Shown here: positions 1 to 12,635 of the stretch, piece after piece | How positions within the stretch are numbered: the stretch's first letter is position 1 | Layout: every line of letters starts with the position of its first letter | Assembly: GCA_963920575.1 (NCBI GenBank) | Contig: OY986966.1 | Span: 2,996,130-3,060,129, forward strand | Source of the DNA: Narthecium ossifragum | Taxonomy: Eukaryota; Streptophyta; Magnoliopsida; Dioscoreales; Nartheciaceae | Reading direction: 5' to 3' | Length of the DNA stretch: 64,000 bases | Translations under genes and position numbers: made by a program | Notes under the pieces: model-generated | What the model saw: only the letters and a program-made list of their open reading frames with translations | What the model was told of the DNA's origin: nothing | Databases searched by the model: none

Positions 1-12
1 ACCGAGGGAGTG

Positions 13-2312
13 TGTCGCGCCCCGACCCGCAGGGCGCACCCGGGCCGGGGACGCGAGGGGAAAAAACCTACAACTACAGCCTCAACTGGCGGAAACAGTT
101 GAGACTACGGCCAGCTGGCGGAAACAGCTGCCAACAGGCACAAGCGGAAGCAAGCTACTACAACATCTATTAACAACTATTACAAAACGGTACTAATAGC
201 GTTAAACAGAGTTTAGTACAACAAGCTACAAGGGATCAACAGTCCCCAAAAAGAAACTACAACACCCACCGGGGTCTCCGCGAAGGCGCAAACAAAACCA
301 TCCTGACCCTCAGACATGGTCAGGATCCGGCGCACTGCCACGAGACAGCCGCGGGGGCAACACGGGAACAGAGCGGCCACCTGCACCTGCAACAAACACA
401 GTCCAGGTAGGCATGAGCAACAGCTCAGCAGGGTCCCACTCTACCACCCTCGCTAAGAAGGCAAACCCAACGAACCACTCTGAGGCCAAGTACCGAGGCT
501 TGCCAAGGACCCCATAAATCCCGTCACTAACCCGAAGGATTCCTGTCCCAAGTACGCCCCTCCGACAACCACTGCTCAAGGGTGGGCAACTCCGACAATC
601 CCTGACACAGGGTGGACATGACGCTACTGGTAGGACACCCTTCCCCAAGCGGGATCTCCACACTTGGCGGAACGACCGAGGTTAGGACTACCATCTCTCA
701 GTACTCCAAGCCACAGAGCCAACATGGCCCCTAACTCCTGACCCAAGACTAAGCCTAGCCAGGGAGTCCATCGATCCCATCGATGTCCTCCCCCCCCCCC
801 AAGGGTTCCTGTCCAACCTACGTCCCTCCGATAGCCAATGCTCAAGGACTGGACTACCTCCGACGGTCCTTGACACAGGGTGGGCTGGACGATACTTGTA
901 GGACACCCTTACCGGGGTAACGGCGTCAACCACTTAGTCATTGATCACCGGAGTCCACGGGTCAACCCCACCCAGTCTAACCTAGCATGTCTAATGCTCA
1001 GGAAGCAAGGCAGGATAAGAATATGTAAAGCAGTAACAAACAGCATAGCAAGGGCACACCTTCGGCCCACTTATACTAAACACTCCCGAGGGTCATGACT
1101 CCCTCGGTTCACCACAAAGCAGTAACATTCAAAGCATGATTCAATACAGGATCAACCCCGAGGGTAAAAACCGTAAAAACCACATACATGCGAAGCCCCG
1201 CGGGCAAAACTCTTGAAAACCCTCTCTGTTGCTGAAGGATCGATCCTCACCAAGGGAAGGATTGATCATCCAAGCAACAGTGAGCTTCCCTCGCTGACGA
1301 GCCAAAGAAGATCGATCACTCCTCCCAGGAGGATCGATCATTCTCGGGACGAAGGGTAACCATGCTTACCCAGGCCCCATGATCGATCTCCCCCCATAAG
1401 AAGATCGATCATGTGCTGGGCGCAGCAAGCCCACACCAGAGGACCGATCCTTCCTCCCAGAAGGATCGATCACCCAAAGATGGGTTCCGGCGTGCTTCCG
1501 GCCGGAGAACCGCCGGAAAACACAACCAAACCTCACCAAACTCGGTGGGTTGGTAGAGCTGAGTACCACGAGGCTACTCAAGGCCTCAAAACCGGAAACC
1601 AACATCTCCACAAGGAGATCTATCAAGAACAAAACCCGGATTTAAACCCTCAAAGCTAGCCGGAGATTGGAGTGGGATCCCTACCTCCTCAGAGCAGCTT
1701 CGATCCACGAAGCCTAGCCAGGGATCTTCCTCACCTCGCCACGAACCCAGCGAGCCTTCAAGCTCCAGGAGAGGTGGCCGGAGGAGGAAGAACGGAGGAG
1801 AGAAAGGGGCGGTCGGAACAGGGGAAGAAGCAGAGCATCCGCGGGAAAGAAGAAGAAGAGGGGAAGAAAGGAGGGGGAGGGGAAGGGGGTAAGGCCGGGG
1901 AAAGCCGGAGAAACCGCGGGAAAGGCAAAGGAGGGGAGCAAAAGTCTCCCCTCCCCTGACAGGGGAAGCGACGGCCACCGCGGTGGCCGTCCTTCGAAAG
2001 CCACCGACAAAGACTTCCAGGCACAGGCATGATCGATCATCCTAGCATGCGGGATCGATCTTGCTAGCCACAGGATCGATCTCCACCCCTAGGTGATCGA
2101 TCTTCTAAGCCCTGAAAGACAAATTTGGGCTGGGACACAGGCCCAAGTCCAGAACCCCCAACCTCAGGTCCTCCTAACCTTTCTAACAACCACAAGCACC
2201 AAACAAGGTCTGTGTGTGCACACCCCGTGTGAAACGACCGTCAAGGCGCAATTTCCCAAATTGCCCTTAGGTCAAAAACAAGCCAAAGGAAAAAGAGGGG
2301 CAGGTCCTCACA
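13..2312 (-). mobile_element. Solo LTR, 2.3 kb, GATCGATC-rich family
   Basis: This is a complete LTR lying alone, in reverse orientation. On the minus strand it begins TGTGAGGACC (at 2312) and ends GGGGCGCGACA (at 13), so it has TG...CA termini. It is flanked by a perfect 5-bp target duplication GAGTG at 8-12 and 2313-2317. No gag-pol sequence is attached, which is the mark of LTR-LTR recombination. The same LTR occurs in the opposite orientation at 31965-34133, and the two can be followed against each other end to end. The middle carries many GATCGATC palindromes. Open reading frames inside it (for example 1411-1659, 1672-1959, 2093-2653) are not genes. The superfamily is not determinable without the internal region. 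The element sits in a LINE remnant. Confidence 0.9.
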
Positions 2313-2317
2313 GAGTG

Positions 2318-3430
2318 GCTTCTCCTGCGATGGAGGATGAGGCCCGGTGGGTATGGTCAGCATCAGGACAGATCACTATGAGGTCCTGCTATGAATTTCT
2401 TGAGGCCGGTGACCGGACGGAGTTGCAGGAGGAAAGCTTGCAGAGTTGGAGGGACCGGCCGACCCTAGAGTCCGGCTCTTCCTTTGGCGTCTCCGACATG
2501 GGAAGCTCCCAACATTGGTGCCCTTGGCAGGTGTGGGTGTGGTGGCTTTCGGTAGATGCCCGAGGTGCGACGGAGCACAGGAGACGGCTGATCACCTCCT
2601 ATTCACTTGCCCATCTTCTGAGACGGTGTGGAACGGGTTGCTTGAGAGTATAGGGAGGAATTTGAGTGCTTGGAACCTTGATCGGATTTGGGAGGTGCGG
2701 CGATCGAGCTCTAAGGAGGATGGTTGGCGGCGGCTCAAGACGATGTTGGCTTATGGGGCTTGGGGGATCTGGAAAGCCCGCTGTGAGCTTATATACCAAG
2801 CTGTGTCGTTCGATCCTCATCAGGTGGCGAGGAGGGCCCAGTGGTTGGCAAGGGAGTTTCAGCTGCTTCATCGGCAGCTGGACGGTCGTCGGGATGATGA
2901 TCGAAGGAAGGGACTGGTTATACAGGTGGATGCATCCCGAGCTACTGGATCTGAGGTAGTGGGGCTTGGGGTGGTCTGCTTGGAGGAGGAGGATATTATA
3001 TCGTGGTCAGCCTTGGAGGTAATAACAGAGTCATCATTAGAGAGTATACTGTATGGGGAGGTATCTGACATTAGATTTGGTCTTGTGGAAGGTGGGAATA
3101 GGCGGATGCGTGATCTGGTTATGGAGAGCGACTCATCTGCTGCAGTGGCTTTGGTTAATGGAAGAATGCATGCGACTTCATCATTTATTCCACTGTTACA
3201 GGATATCTTGTGGCGAATGAGACAGTTTCGTAGCGTGAGGTTCTTGACTATAACTGGTGAGGAGAACGAGAGGGCACATTGAGTTGCTCGTCAAGTTAGA
3301 GCTTTTGCTAGTACTTTCTTTGTAAATAACCAGGTGTCGGGTGTGACGCATGTGGTTGGTAGTCATCGGTAGAAGGTTGCCTAGTTGATTGTACCCTGGC
3401 CTCCGGCTTATCTTTTGAAAAAAAAGAAGG
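2318..3430 (+). pseudogene. LINE 3' remnant: zinc-finger and RNase H region
   Basis: This is the 3' part of a plant L1-type LINE ORF2. The reading frame starts near 2337 (ARWVWSASGQI, the usual lead into the zf-RVT domain) and shifts near 2440 into the frame 2446-3282. There a zf-RVT zinc finger is visible (HGKLPT, CPRCDGAQETADHLLFTC), followed by an RNase H domain with VDAS and ESDS acidic motifs. A stop interrupts the end at 3282 (ERAH*), just before the usual ADxLA motif. A short A-rich tail follows at 3418-3427. It is dead: there is one frameshift, a premature stop, and the 5' part is cut off by the solo LTR and the window edge. Compare LINE copies at 22424-25124 and 37786-46246. Confidence 0.85.
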
Positions 3431-5793
3431 TTTAAAACTTTATAAAGTGTGTTGATGTATAAATTACAAATAATTGGTCATATAAAATTAGAAAAATGAC
3501 ATCAATATATATAATATATTTATACATATATATCTAACGTTTCACTCGCTATATTCCAACCCATCTTTTCATCATTCTTTGTAAAGCTCCACTAATGAAG
3601 TAATGAAGTTAGTCACATAAATTGGGGTGCAGTTTTGTGGGTAATGTACATTGACTCTGGTATAAACTATGGAGTATATGAATGTTGTTTTATGATTCTT
3701 GTGAGTAATGAAGTCAGTCATTCTTTGTACATGCATCTTCAATGAGGATTCTATCTAAAAGTGAAAATGGAACCGAGAGAAGCTTCTCTGCATCTTCAAC
3801 ACATCAATTGGGTGGGCTTCACTGTTAGAGAGAGATGCCTGAAACCTATTTATATATCAAGCAAATTAACTATGGTAACATCCTTTGAGCCAAACCAAGA
3901 CGAAAACAACAATTTAGACCACGAGAATATCATATATTAGACCATGAGAATATCATATATTCAATAGCTAAAATTACAAAAAAAAATTATTTGTCAATTA
4001 TATAGCCACTGTCAATTATACAACCACCCCTAGACGACAATCTTCAAACACTCGTGTATACAACCACTACTCTTGTACAAACTTCACAAATTAGTAATCT
4101 GTTAAAAAATTATAAGAATCTAATCTGGATCTCAATGCTTGCGTTCGTAGTAAGCTTGATTGCAAAACATGACTCGGATTTTAACTCATCATCGTGTGCG
4201 GCGGCAATTGGTTGCTAAATGGATAGCCATCCAAATTACCAAGCCACTGCCCTCACTCCCAATTTCCCTTAAAAAAAAATCATCATCTCGCTATACCATC
4301 ACTTCCCTGATTGATATGCATCATATAAGTTGATAAAAACCAGCAATCCAATAAACAGTGATGAAACAACAACCAAACAAAACCAATGAAGGACCTAGTC
4401 AAATAACCACAATTGAAATCTAGCAATTGAAATGCATTTTGCCTCTTTGATTGACATCATCTCCCCCTTTCTCAAAAATTAAACATCACTTGAGTTGAAA
4501 TCAATGAAACCATCGAAGCATCAAAATCAGAATTCCAGCAAACCAAACAACAAGCATTTTGGCTCAGATTCACATCACAGCTGAACAAAACAAATCAGGT
4601 ACATATATGATACAAGCTAAACAAAACAATTAGGGATACTAGCTAAACAAATCAACAAATCAAATACATATAGGATACTAGCTCAACAAATCAAATACAT
4701 ATAAGAGACTAGCTGAACAATTTAAGGATACAAACTAAACAAATATAGGAGACTAGTTGAACAGATACAAATCAGATATCTTCAATGGTGTGCAATATTT
4801 CTTCAAATCCTTCATAAATGTGGTTTGGAAGTATGTATACAATCCTCTTTTAGAGAGTCTAAAATACTTTCAGGTCATTTTTATATTGCTCTCCACCATG
4901 CATCTAAATCTAGTAAAATGCAGCTGTAATTACGTACGCCAAAATTACGAAGATCCAGTTGGTGCTTAGTTCACTAGCTATAATTAAGGTCCATTTCTAT
5001 ATGAAATAGAACATATATACACCAAAACCAACACATAAAAGCAACAACCAAGAAAAGATTACATCTATATATCCATTGCAAATCAAAGCTTATAAAAGAA
5101 AGACGGATACGACCAAACCAACATGAATTTATAAGCTCAACTCATCAAACAAAAAACATAAATTTATTACTTCACTGATCAAGCAAACATCATACAGATC
5201 AAACATCTCTTTCAGTTCTGAATGAAAGAATATTTCCAGATCCGAAGGCAAATAACATGAAACAAGATCACCAACAACCACATAAAACTCATCATAAATC
5301 TCAGCAGAAGAAATATACCATCTTGATAATAAAAAAAAATTGATTTTTCTTCATCAATCTCATCCTTTAACCATTAAAAAATAACACTTTCTCTCACAAA
5401 CTGTTTGAAATCAACCTTATATAAAAAAACTGGATATCAGTAGCTCTCGTTAAATGAAGAGCAAAAACAATAGGACGGACCATGCATCAAGAAACAAAAA
5501 CCACAATGAAAACTGATTAACTTTTTTTTATCAATATAGAGAGGAGATTGAACGGAGAAGTAGATATATGTATGTGGGTTGGGTGTCCATTAACGGCCCA
5601 TGGAGGTGAGGTGGGCCTAAGCACTTGTTGGGTGGATCCCAGAAGGAGGGTGGACTTCAACAAGACCACATTAGTGCATGAAAAGAGCAGCATATCTTCT
5701 CAGCGACTTTTGATGATTGGACGTATGTTCATATATATTTATCTTTTGGTTTACCTCTTGATTTGCGTGGAGTTTGCAAAGATTACTCCATTT
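3431..5793. other. AT-rich non-coding stretch
   Basis: About 2.3 kb of AT-rich sequence in which I recognise no gene. The reading frames at 4757-4969 and 5548-5838 have no familiar domain and look random. Apart from the weak repeat at 4595-4775 I see nothing that explains it; old, decayed transposon sequence is the likeliest content. Confidence 0.5.
4595..4775. repeat. Degenerate short tandem repeat
   Basis: The phrase ACATATAGGATACTAGCT followed by AAACAAATCAA recurs four to five times with changes, at a spacing of roughly 35-45 bases. It is a decayed tandem repeat with no coding content. Confidence 0.5.
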
Positions 5794-6076
5794 GGCGTTT
5801 GTTACGGGAATATGTTATTCCGGATTAAAAGATTTTAGGATTAAAAAAAATTAGAATAATGAGTGAGGATATGTTAAAATATTTTTTTTACTCAATAGAG
5901 TAGAAATGAGAATAGAAATTGAAATGGAGTTAAATGGAATAGAATAAGTTCTAAGCCTAATTTTTTAAAAAAGGTCCACCTTAATTCACATTATCTCTAT
6001 TCTATTATTTTCATTATGTTTAGGGATAAAAGAGAAAATACATAGGTTATCCCTCGTATCCCCAAACCAAACGTGA
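5794..6076. mobile_element. Possible MITE (hAT- or Harbinger-like)
   Basis: The left end GGCGTTTGTTACGGGAAT and the reverse complement of the right end (CACGTTTGGTTTGGGGAT) are imperfect inverted repeats flanking an AT-rich core of about 280 bases. GTTTGG...CCAAAC ends of this sort are common in plant MITEs. I could not find a target duplication, so this is a weak call. Confidence 0.35.
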
Positions 6077-6534
6077 CGGAGTCTTTCTTTCCATCAATAA
6101 ACAAACAAAATTGGCAACCGTTTTGATATAGGGCCAAGGGTCAATAAGGGCTGAAAAAAAAATATAGTACGGCATAGAGGACCTGTTAAACTTTCTCAAG
6201 GCGTTAACTACCTTTCTATGCTAAAAAGTCATAAATACCCCTTTCTTAAATATAGCAGCCCACGACCGACCCGATCCCCGCCAAAGCCCTTTCGTCTTCC
6301 CCAAGCAACCCATCCGTTCGTCTTCACCAAGCGTGAAAAATTTGAACATTTCTTCCCTTTTTTTCACCCTCCCGACGGCCGGCCCTATTCCGTCCTCCCT
6401 TAGTCGAAGATCTCCTGTGACGTCCTTCGAAATCACGACATTTCCACGGACCTTGAGCAACGAAGTTTTTTACGAGTTACTTTCCAGGATTTTATGGGGA
6501 AAGGGTATGCTTCTTAATCATCGTTCATGAATGT

Positions 6535-7690
6535 TGCTTCACATTATGAAAACTATTGTTAATTTCTAGTATTTCTTTGCTTCTTTACGAGTTACTTTTC
6601 ATGATATATTTGCTCATTATTTTTTTAATCATCGTTTTTGACATTATTGTTACTTTCTAGTATTCTTCATATTATCTTTGCAAACCTGGTAACCAGTTAC
6701 TTTCCACATTTGGTAGAATTTGGTTGTCCTGTTTAATTACGAGTTACTTTTCATCATGTGTTTGTTCTCCAGTTACTTTCCACCAAGCATTAGGTGTTTT
6801 TTAACCAGTTACTTTCCATAATTACGAGTTACTTTCCATCATGTGTTTGTTCTCCAGTTACTTTCCACCAACCATTAGGTGTTTTTTAACCAGTTACTTT
6901 CCATAATTACGAGTTACTTTCCATCATGTGTTTGTTCATCAGTTACTTTCCACCAACCATTAGATGTTTTTTAACCAGTTACTTTCCATAATTACGAGTT
7001 ACTTTCCATCATGTGTTTGTTCATCAGTTACTTTCCACCAACCATTAGATGTTTTTTAACCAGTTACTTTCCATAATTACGAGTTACTTTCCATCATGTG
7101 TTTGTTCATCAGTTACTTTCCACCAAGCATTAGATGTTTTTTAACCAGTTACTTTCTATAATTAGTTAGTTACTTTCCATCAATTACTTTCCACATTTTT
7201 CACCATAAGAACACATTTTTCACCAGTTACTTTTCACAATTGATAACCAGTTACTTTCCTCAATTGGTAACCAGTTACTTTCCATAATTAGTTAGTTACT
7301 TTCCATCAATTAGTTTCTTACCATAATGTGTTTGTTCATAAGTTACTTTCCACAATTGCCCTGTTTGTTCTCCAGTTACTTTTCACCAAACATTAGGTGT
7401 TTTTTAACCAGTTACTTTTCATAATTACGAGTTACTTTCCATCATGTGTTTGTAGATCAGTTACTACGTATCAGTTACTTTCCACCATAAGAACACATTT
7501 TTCACCAGTTACTTTCCACAATTGGTAACCAGTTACTTTCCATAATTGGTAACCAGTTACTTTCCATAATTAGTTAGTTACTTTCCATCAATTAGTTTCT
7601 TACCATAATGTGTTTGTTCATAAGTTACTTTTCACAATTGCCCTGTTTGTTCTCCAGTTACTTTTGATTACTTCCCTTAGTATCTTCACC
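6535..7690 (+). repeat. GTTACTTTCC motif array, left part of MULE
   Basis: More than 30 copies of (A)GTTACTTTCCA or close variants, all in the same + orientation. Between about 6760 and 7160 they are organised in a higher-order tandem unit of ~115 bases that contains TCATGTGTTTGTTC, CACCAACCATTAG and CATAATTACGA between the motifs. The array lies just 5' of the protease gene and reads in its sense direction. Confidence 0.9.
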
Positions 7691-7817
7691 AATGTGCAGG
7701 AAAACAGTTCCCAAGGGTGAAGGCAGGAAAGCTAATGTGGCACAGTACAGGTCAACTGTGTGCACATAAGTGAAATTAATGGCAACTTTGCACGAAATGT
7801 TTAGGGATCAACACTGA

Positions 7818-10800
7818 GCAATACTGCACAAGACACCATTTTTTGCATTGGTGGAGGCAGTGTTCAATGGCCAGCTTACGAACAAAAACACAATAAAGCA
7901 TGATGACGATATTATAAAATTGGTCAACCAGTATGATCCCAACATAAAAGCATTCAATATGGGAGGCAAGTATATTCAATTGAGAAGTACAGATGTTAAA
8001 TACATCTTTGCCCTTGAACATGGGACCGAAGATTTGAAAATAAACAAGGTATGGTTACACCAAAAAACCTCTCAGATATTAAGCAGAAATTTTCCAAAGG
8101 AAAGTACCATCTCAATGGCTATGCTGAGAGACAAAATAGTCAGTATTTTCCAGAAGAGGACAGATGCAGCTATTACTGAAAGCATCAAATTGTTAGCTCT
8201 TTATGTCATTGAATCACTCTTCTTCCCCACCAGTGGAAGAAATATAACACGGGCATTTCTGGATTACGTGGATGACATAGACAACACGAAGAAATATGAT
8301 TGGTCGACAGGGATCTTGAAAACTCTCATGGAATCCCTGGATAAAAACTATAAGAAGCCATCAAAGGTGACTGGATGCACCGTCCTGCTGCCGGTACGAA
8401 TATATTATGTACAAGTTTATTGGTTCATTCGTATCTAAATTCATTCATCAGTTACTTTCCATATTTCCACTAGGATTTTCCCTCCCAATTGCAACTTACT
8501 TTCCGCTTATTAGGTACTTTACAATTAACAAAAATTAGTTCCTGTCTGTGCAGTACTGGTTCTGTGAGCATACGACAATCATTGAACCATCAAAAGAGGG
8601 ATGCATGATTCCACGATGTGTCAAGTGGAACCTATATAACGGTGGAAAAAATATCATAAATTTTGAAATCTCTGGAATACCTAAAAAGAAGCTGAAGACA
8701 TCAGAATTACAGCCAACATTACAAGAAATAAAGGTGTATGCTACTTGCATTGATGAAGAAGAAACAGAAGAAGAATATGAGGAGGAGGAAGATGGAGAGG
8801 ATGAGGAAGGAGAAAATGAAGAAGGGGATGATGAGGAGGAAGATGGAGAGGATGAGGAAGGAGAAAATGAAGAAGAAAATGAAGAAGGGGATGATGAGGA
8901 GGAAGATGGAGAGGATGAGGAAGGAGAAAATGAAGAAGGGGATGATGAGATAGATGGAGGGGATGAGGAAGAAGAAGCCATGGATGAAGCACAATTTCAA
9001 GTAACAAACGTATGATTACTTTCCATGAATTACTTTCCATTAATTACTTTTAATTAGATATTATCACATTAGTTACTTTCCATTTTGATACAGTCACATT
9101 AGTTAGTTATTATTAGTAGTTACTTTCCACCTAACTTGTTGTTATTTTCCAACTAATTGGTAGTTACTTTCCATCTAGATGGAAAGTAACTATGGTAGTA
9201 ACTATGGAAAGTAACTGGTAGTATATTCCCATCTATATGCTAGTTACTTTCCATAGTTCAATGCGGAAAGTAACTAGAATGATAGCTGCTAGTTACTTTT
9301 CTTCTAACTGGTAGTTACTTTCCATTTTACTTTTAGCCTCGACTGCCCGAAGATCATCCAGAGATGCTGCCCAGTAATGACATCATTGAGGAAATGAAAT
9401 CAAAGATTATGTTACTACAAACGGAAATAGCTACTTCAAATGCACAAAGAGAATCTGTGATGAAGACCAATATGGAACTTGTGGCAATTAATGCAAATTT
9501 ACAAGAGGAATTGGTGGTTCTACGTGCCACAACAGCTGAGAGGGATGCACTCCTGTTATCTAATGATGACTTGATAAATGACAATGACAAAATTCATACT
9601 GAACTCGATGACCTGAAGAAAATTGTAGCAGACATAACTTCAAAGAATGATGACTTGGTGACAGCCAATAAACACCTCGGGTCAGAAATCATGAGTTTGA
9701 GGAGGCAAATAGATCTTCAAGTCAAAGAGCGTGAAATAGATATTGAAGAAGCTCATGTTCATGAAATCACACAGAAAATTGCAATAGAGAAGAGTACGGA
9801 AAGCCTTGTCATTGTCCAGTATCAAAATTCAATGGTACAAAGGCTCAAAAGAAAAAAAAGAAAGCAAGCAAAAGATGATGATTACCAGTACAGTACACCT
9901 CCACAATTGAAAAAAGGTAAGAAAGATGCTGACGAAATGCCGCAATTCCAATTATTGGATGTACAAGATGATGAGGTGCTACTAGACAGACAAAAGAAAG
10001 TCAATGAAGGTGGAAGAAAACATCGGATGGAACCAAAAGAAAAGTATAGATGTGGCAAGTACCTCAGTGACGATGCCTACAACAGAATCAAGACATTGCT
10101 TGCGGAAGAAGGACTAATGTAATTATCCATCCTATGTTTTCTAGTTGATTCTATTTCCTTATATGAAAAACATAACTTGTTGACTTACAACTGACTTTGC
10201 CAAAACTATCTCTTACAACAAAGGGCATCAATATGGAAGGACGTCAATAACCCATTCACCTGGATAGATGTTGAAATGATCATCAACATGCTGAGTAATG
10301 ATTACATATCAGTGCAGGTATGTAACTACAATTTTCATAACTAGTTACTTTCCATATAAGTAGTACTTACTTTCCATAACTAGTTACTTTCCATATAAGT
10401 AGTACTTACTTTCCATAACTAGTTACTTTCCATATAAGTAGTACTTACTTTTCATTAACTGCTACTTACTTTTCATATCACACATTGGAGGTAATTTCAT
10501 ATAGTCTAACTGTAATTCATACCACAGGTTGTAGATGCAGATGCGAAGTTATTAACTGAGGATGTTGAATTTGATGGAAGAACATGCTTCATTGAAGGCT
10601 GTTGTTGGGTATGTCAAATACATAAGATGCATTTCAAAAAACATATTGTATCATATAGTAATCTATCATTATAATTACTTACTTTTCATATATTTTCATC
10701 TGCAGAGTATGCTAGTTCTAAATTATAATGATGACGTCGCATGTCGAATTTTCGACAAATATATCAAGGCAATTTCAGATGGAATGACATATATTGTATT

Positions 10801-11427
10801 CCCAGTACTATCAACGGGGTACAAAACTGAAGATAAAACGCCGTTCCACTGGACACTATTGGTCTACGATGTCGGCGATAAAAAATGGTATTTTTATAAC
10901 TCAATGAGGCCAAGAGGTAGGGGCAGGAGAGATGCATTCTTAAAGGATGCCAAGAAAATGGTAATTCTAAATGCTCTCTATAGAATTATAAGTTCAACGT
11001 CTCTGTTAATATTTATGTTCTAACTGAATTGAATATCTTTCATATTCTGCCCATATTTTTCACAGAAAGATTTGATAGAAGATGAATTCATTGACGAAAC
11101 ACAACCAACACCAAGCAAAAAGATGCCTATTGTAACCGTCAAGAGTGCAGCTCAGCAGAGTCCTGACTCATAAGAAACAGTTGACCAACATCTTCACTGA
11201 AACAAACTACAATCATTATTGAATTTTAGTTGTTTAGCATTCATTACAACTCGAATCTAACTTATGTTGGTGTTTCCTTACACATCAATGATTGCTCCAT
11301 GTACGTTTGTTATTTCATGCGGGAAATAGCAATTCATCATAGACATCAAATTCCAAGGGATATCAAGGAAGAGGGAATTAATGAATTCAAGGCCCAGCTG
11401 ATTGAGCGATTAGTACTGCGCAACTGA
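7818..11427 (+). CDS. C48/Ulp1-like cysteine protease gene carried by MULE
   Basis: A multi-exon gene. Exons supported by splice sites and frame: ~7818-8393, 8554-9000, 9337-~10119, ~10220-10317, 10528-10608, 10706-10960, 11066-11173 and a last part ~11230-11427. The first exons give a helical region (ALVEAVFNG, GCTVLLP|YWFCEHTT) typical of plant transposon Ulp1-like proteins. Then come a long acidic repeat tract (8751-8990) and a coiled-coil segment (9364-9800) with a lysine-rich, nuclear-signal-like patch (KRKKRKQ). The C48 protease domain follows: WKDVNNPFTW, the His motif FHWTLLVYD, KWYFYNSM, an oxyanion Gln (AAQQ) and the Cys motif NDCSMYVCYFM. The usual acid residue after Trp-Tyr-x-Tyr is Asn here. 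An in-frame TAA at 11171-11173 separates the Gln and Cys motifs, so either a further intron exists or the gene is broken. It would be predicted to cleave SUMO-like modifiers; its role in the transposon is unknown. Confidence 0.75.
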
Positions 11428-11639
11428 AACATGTATTGAAAAGTGACTACAGGAAATTAATTGAAATCTTACATGTAATTACACTGATAGTAACTTATGT
11501 TACTTTTTCTTTTTACACTCATACGAAGTAACATAGCTACTTCCCATCTGTATTTTCAAAACTCTATATAGCACTGTGAGTTACTTTTCCAATTTCAAAT
11601 GACATCTTACTTTGACAATCTATTTCTATTTTTGGTGGA

Positions 11640-12545
11640 AAGTAACTGGTTAATAAACACTTAGTGTTGGTGGAAAGTAACTAGTGAATAAATAGCACAA
11701 TCTTGTGAAGAACACCTTGTGTTGGTGGAAAGTAACTGGTTAATTCACCCAATTGTGGAAAGTAACTGATGCAGGAAACTGATGAACAACCTGTTTATGG
11801 AAAGTAACTGGTGAATAACAGGACAATAAAATTCTACCAAATGTGGAAAGTAACTGGTTAAACGTAAGTGGAGTTTTGGTGGAAAGTAACTGGTTAATGA
11901 ACAACCTGTTTATGGAAAGTAACTGGTTAAACATAAGTGGAGTTTTCGTGGAAAGTAACTGGTTAATGAACAACCTGTTTATGGAAAGTAACTGATTAAA
12001 CGTAAGTGGAGTTTTGGTGGAAGGTAACTGGTTAATGAACAACCTGTTTATGGAAAGTAACTGGTTAAACGTAAGTGGAGTTTTGGTGGAAAGTAACTGG
12101 TTAATGAACAACCTGTTTATGGAAAGTAACTGGTTAAACGTAAGTGGAGTTTTGGTGGAAAGTAACTGGTTAATGAACAACCTGTTTATGGAAAGTAACT
12201 GGTGAATAAACACTTAGTTTTGGTGGAAAGTAACTGGTTAATGAACAACCTGTTTATGGAAAGTAACTGGTGAATAAACACTTAGTTTTGGTGGAAAGTA
12301 ACTGGTTAATGAACAACATGTTTATGGAAAGTAACTGGTTAAAACACCTAGTTTTGGTGGAAAGTAACTGGTTAATGAACAACCTGTTTATGGAAAGTAA
12401 CTGGTGAATAACAGGACAATAAAATTCTACCAAATGTGGAAAGTAACTGGTGAATAAACACCTAGTGTTGGTGGAAAGTAATTGATGCATAGTAACTGAT
12501 GAACAAAGACACTATGGAAAGTAACTGGTAACTATTAACTGGTGA
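11640..12545 (-). repeat. TGGAAAGTAAC motif array, centre of MULE
   Basis: The same motif as at 6535-7690 but on the opposite strand (TGGAAAGTAACTGGT on +). It forms a regular tandem array between the convergent 3' ends of the two MULE genes. Between about 11865 and 12200 the unit of ~68 bases alternates GTTTATGGAAAGTAACTGG and GTTTTGGTGGAAAGTAACTGG. Reading frames across it (11740-12213, 12254-12490) are repeat artefacts. Confidence 0.9.
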
Positions 12546-12635
12546 ATCACATTCAAAATTGAACAAATATGATGATTAATGTATCAAAAACACTTCACTC
12601 ATCTCAAATACTGAAATTCAAACTACAAAAAATGA

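Noticed and set aside
2093..2653. Open frame of 186 codons starting in the solo LTR and ending in the LINE
   Set aside because: It crosses the LTR/LINE junction and its target duplication; only the part after ~2337 is LINE coding sequence.
6535..7690. CRISPR-like regular repeats
   Set aside because: Plant DNA; repeat unit and spacers are both repeated, and the same motif lies in introns of a transposon.
8535..8981. Serine/proline-rich minus-strand frame
   Set aside because: It is the antisense of the acidic repeat tract of the protease gene; the repeat keeps all frames open.
11740..12213. Repetitive minus-strand frame of 157 codons
   Set aside because: Produced by the TGGAAAGTAAC array; no domain and no independent support.
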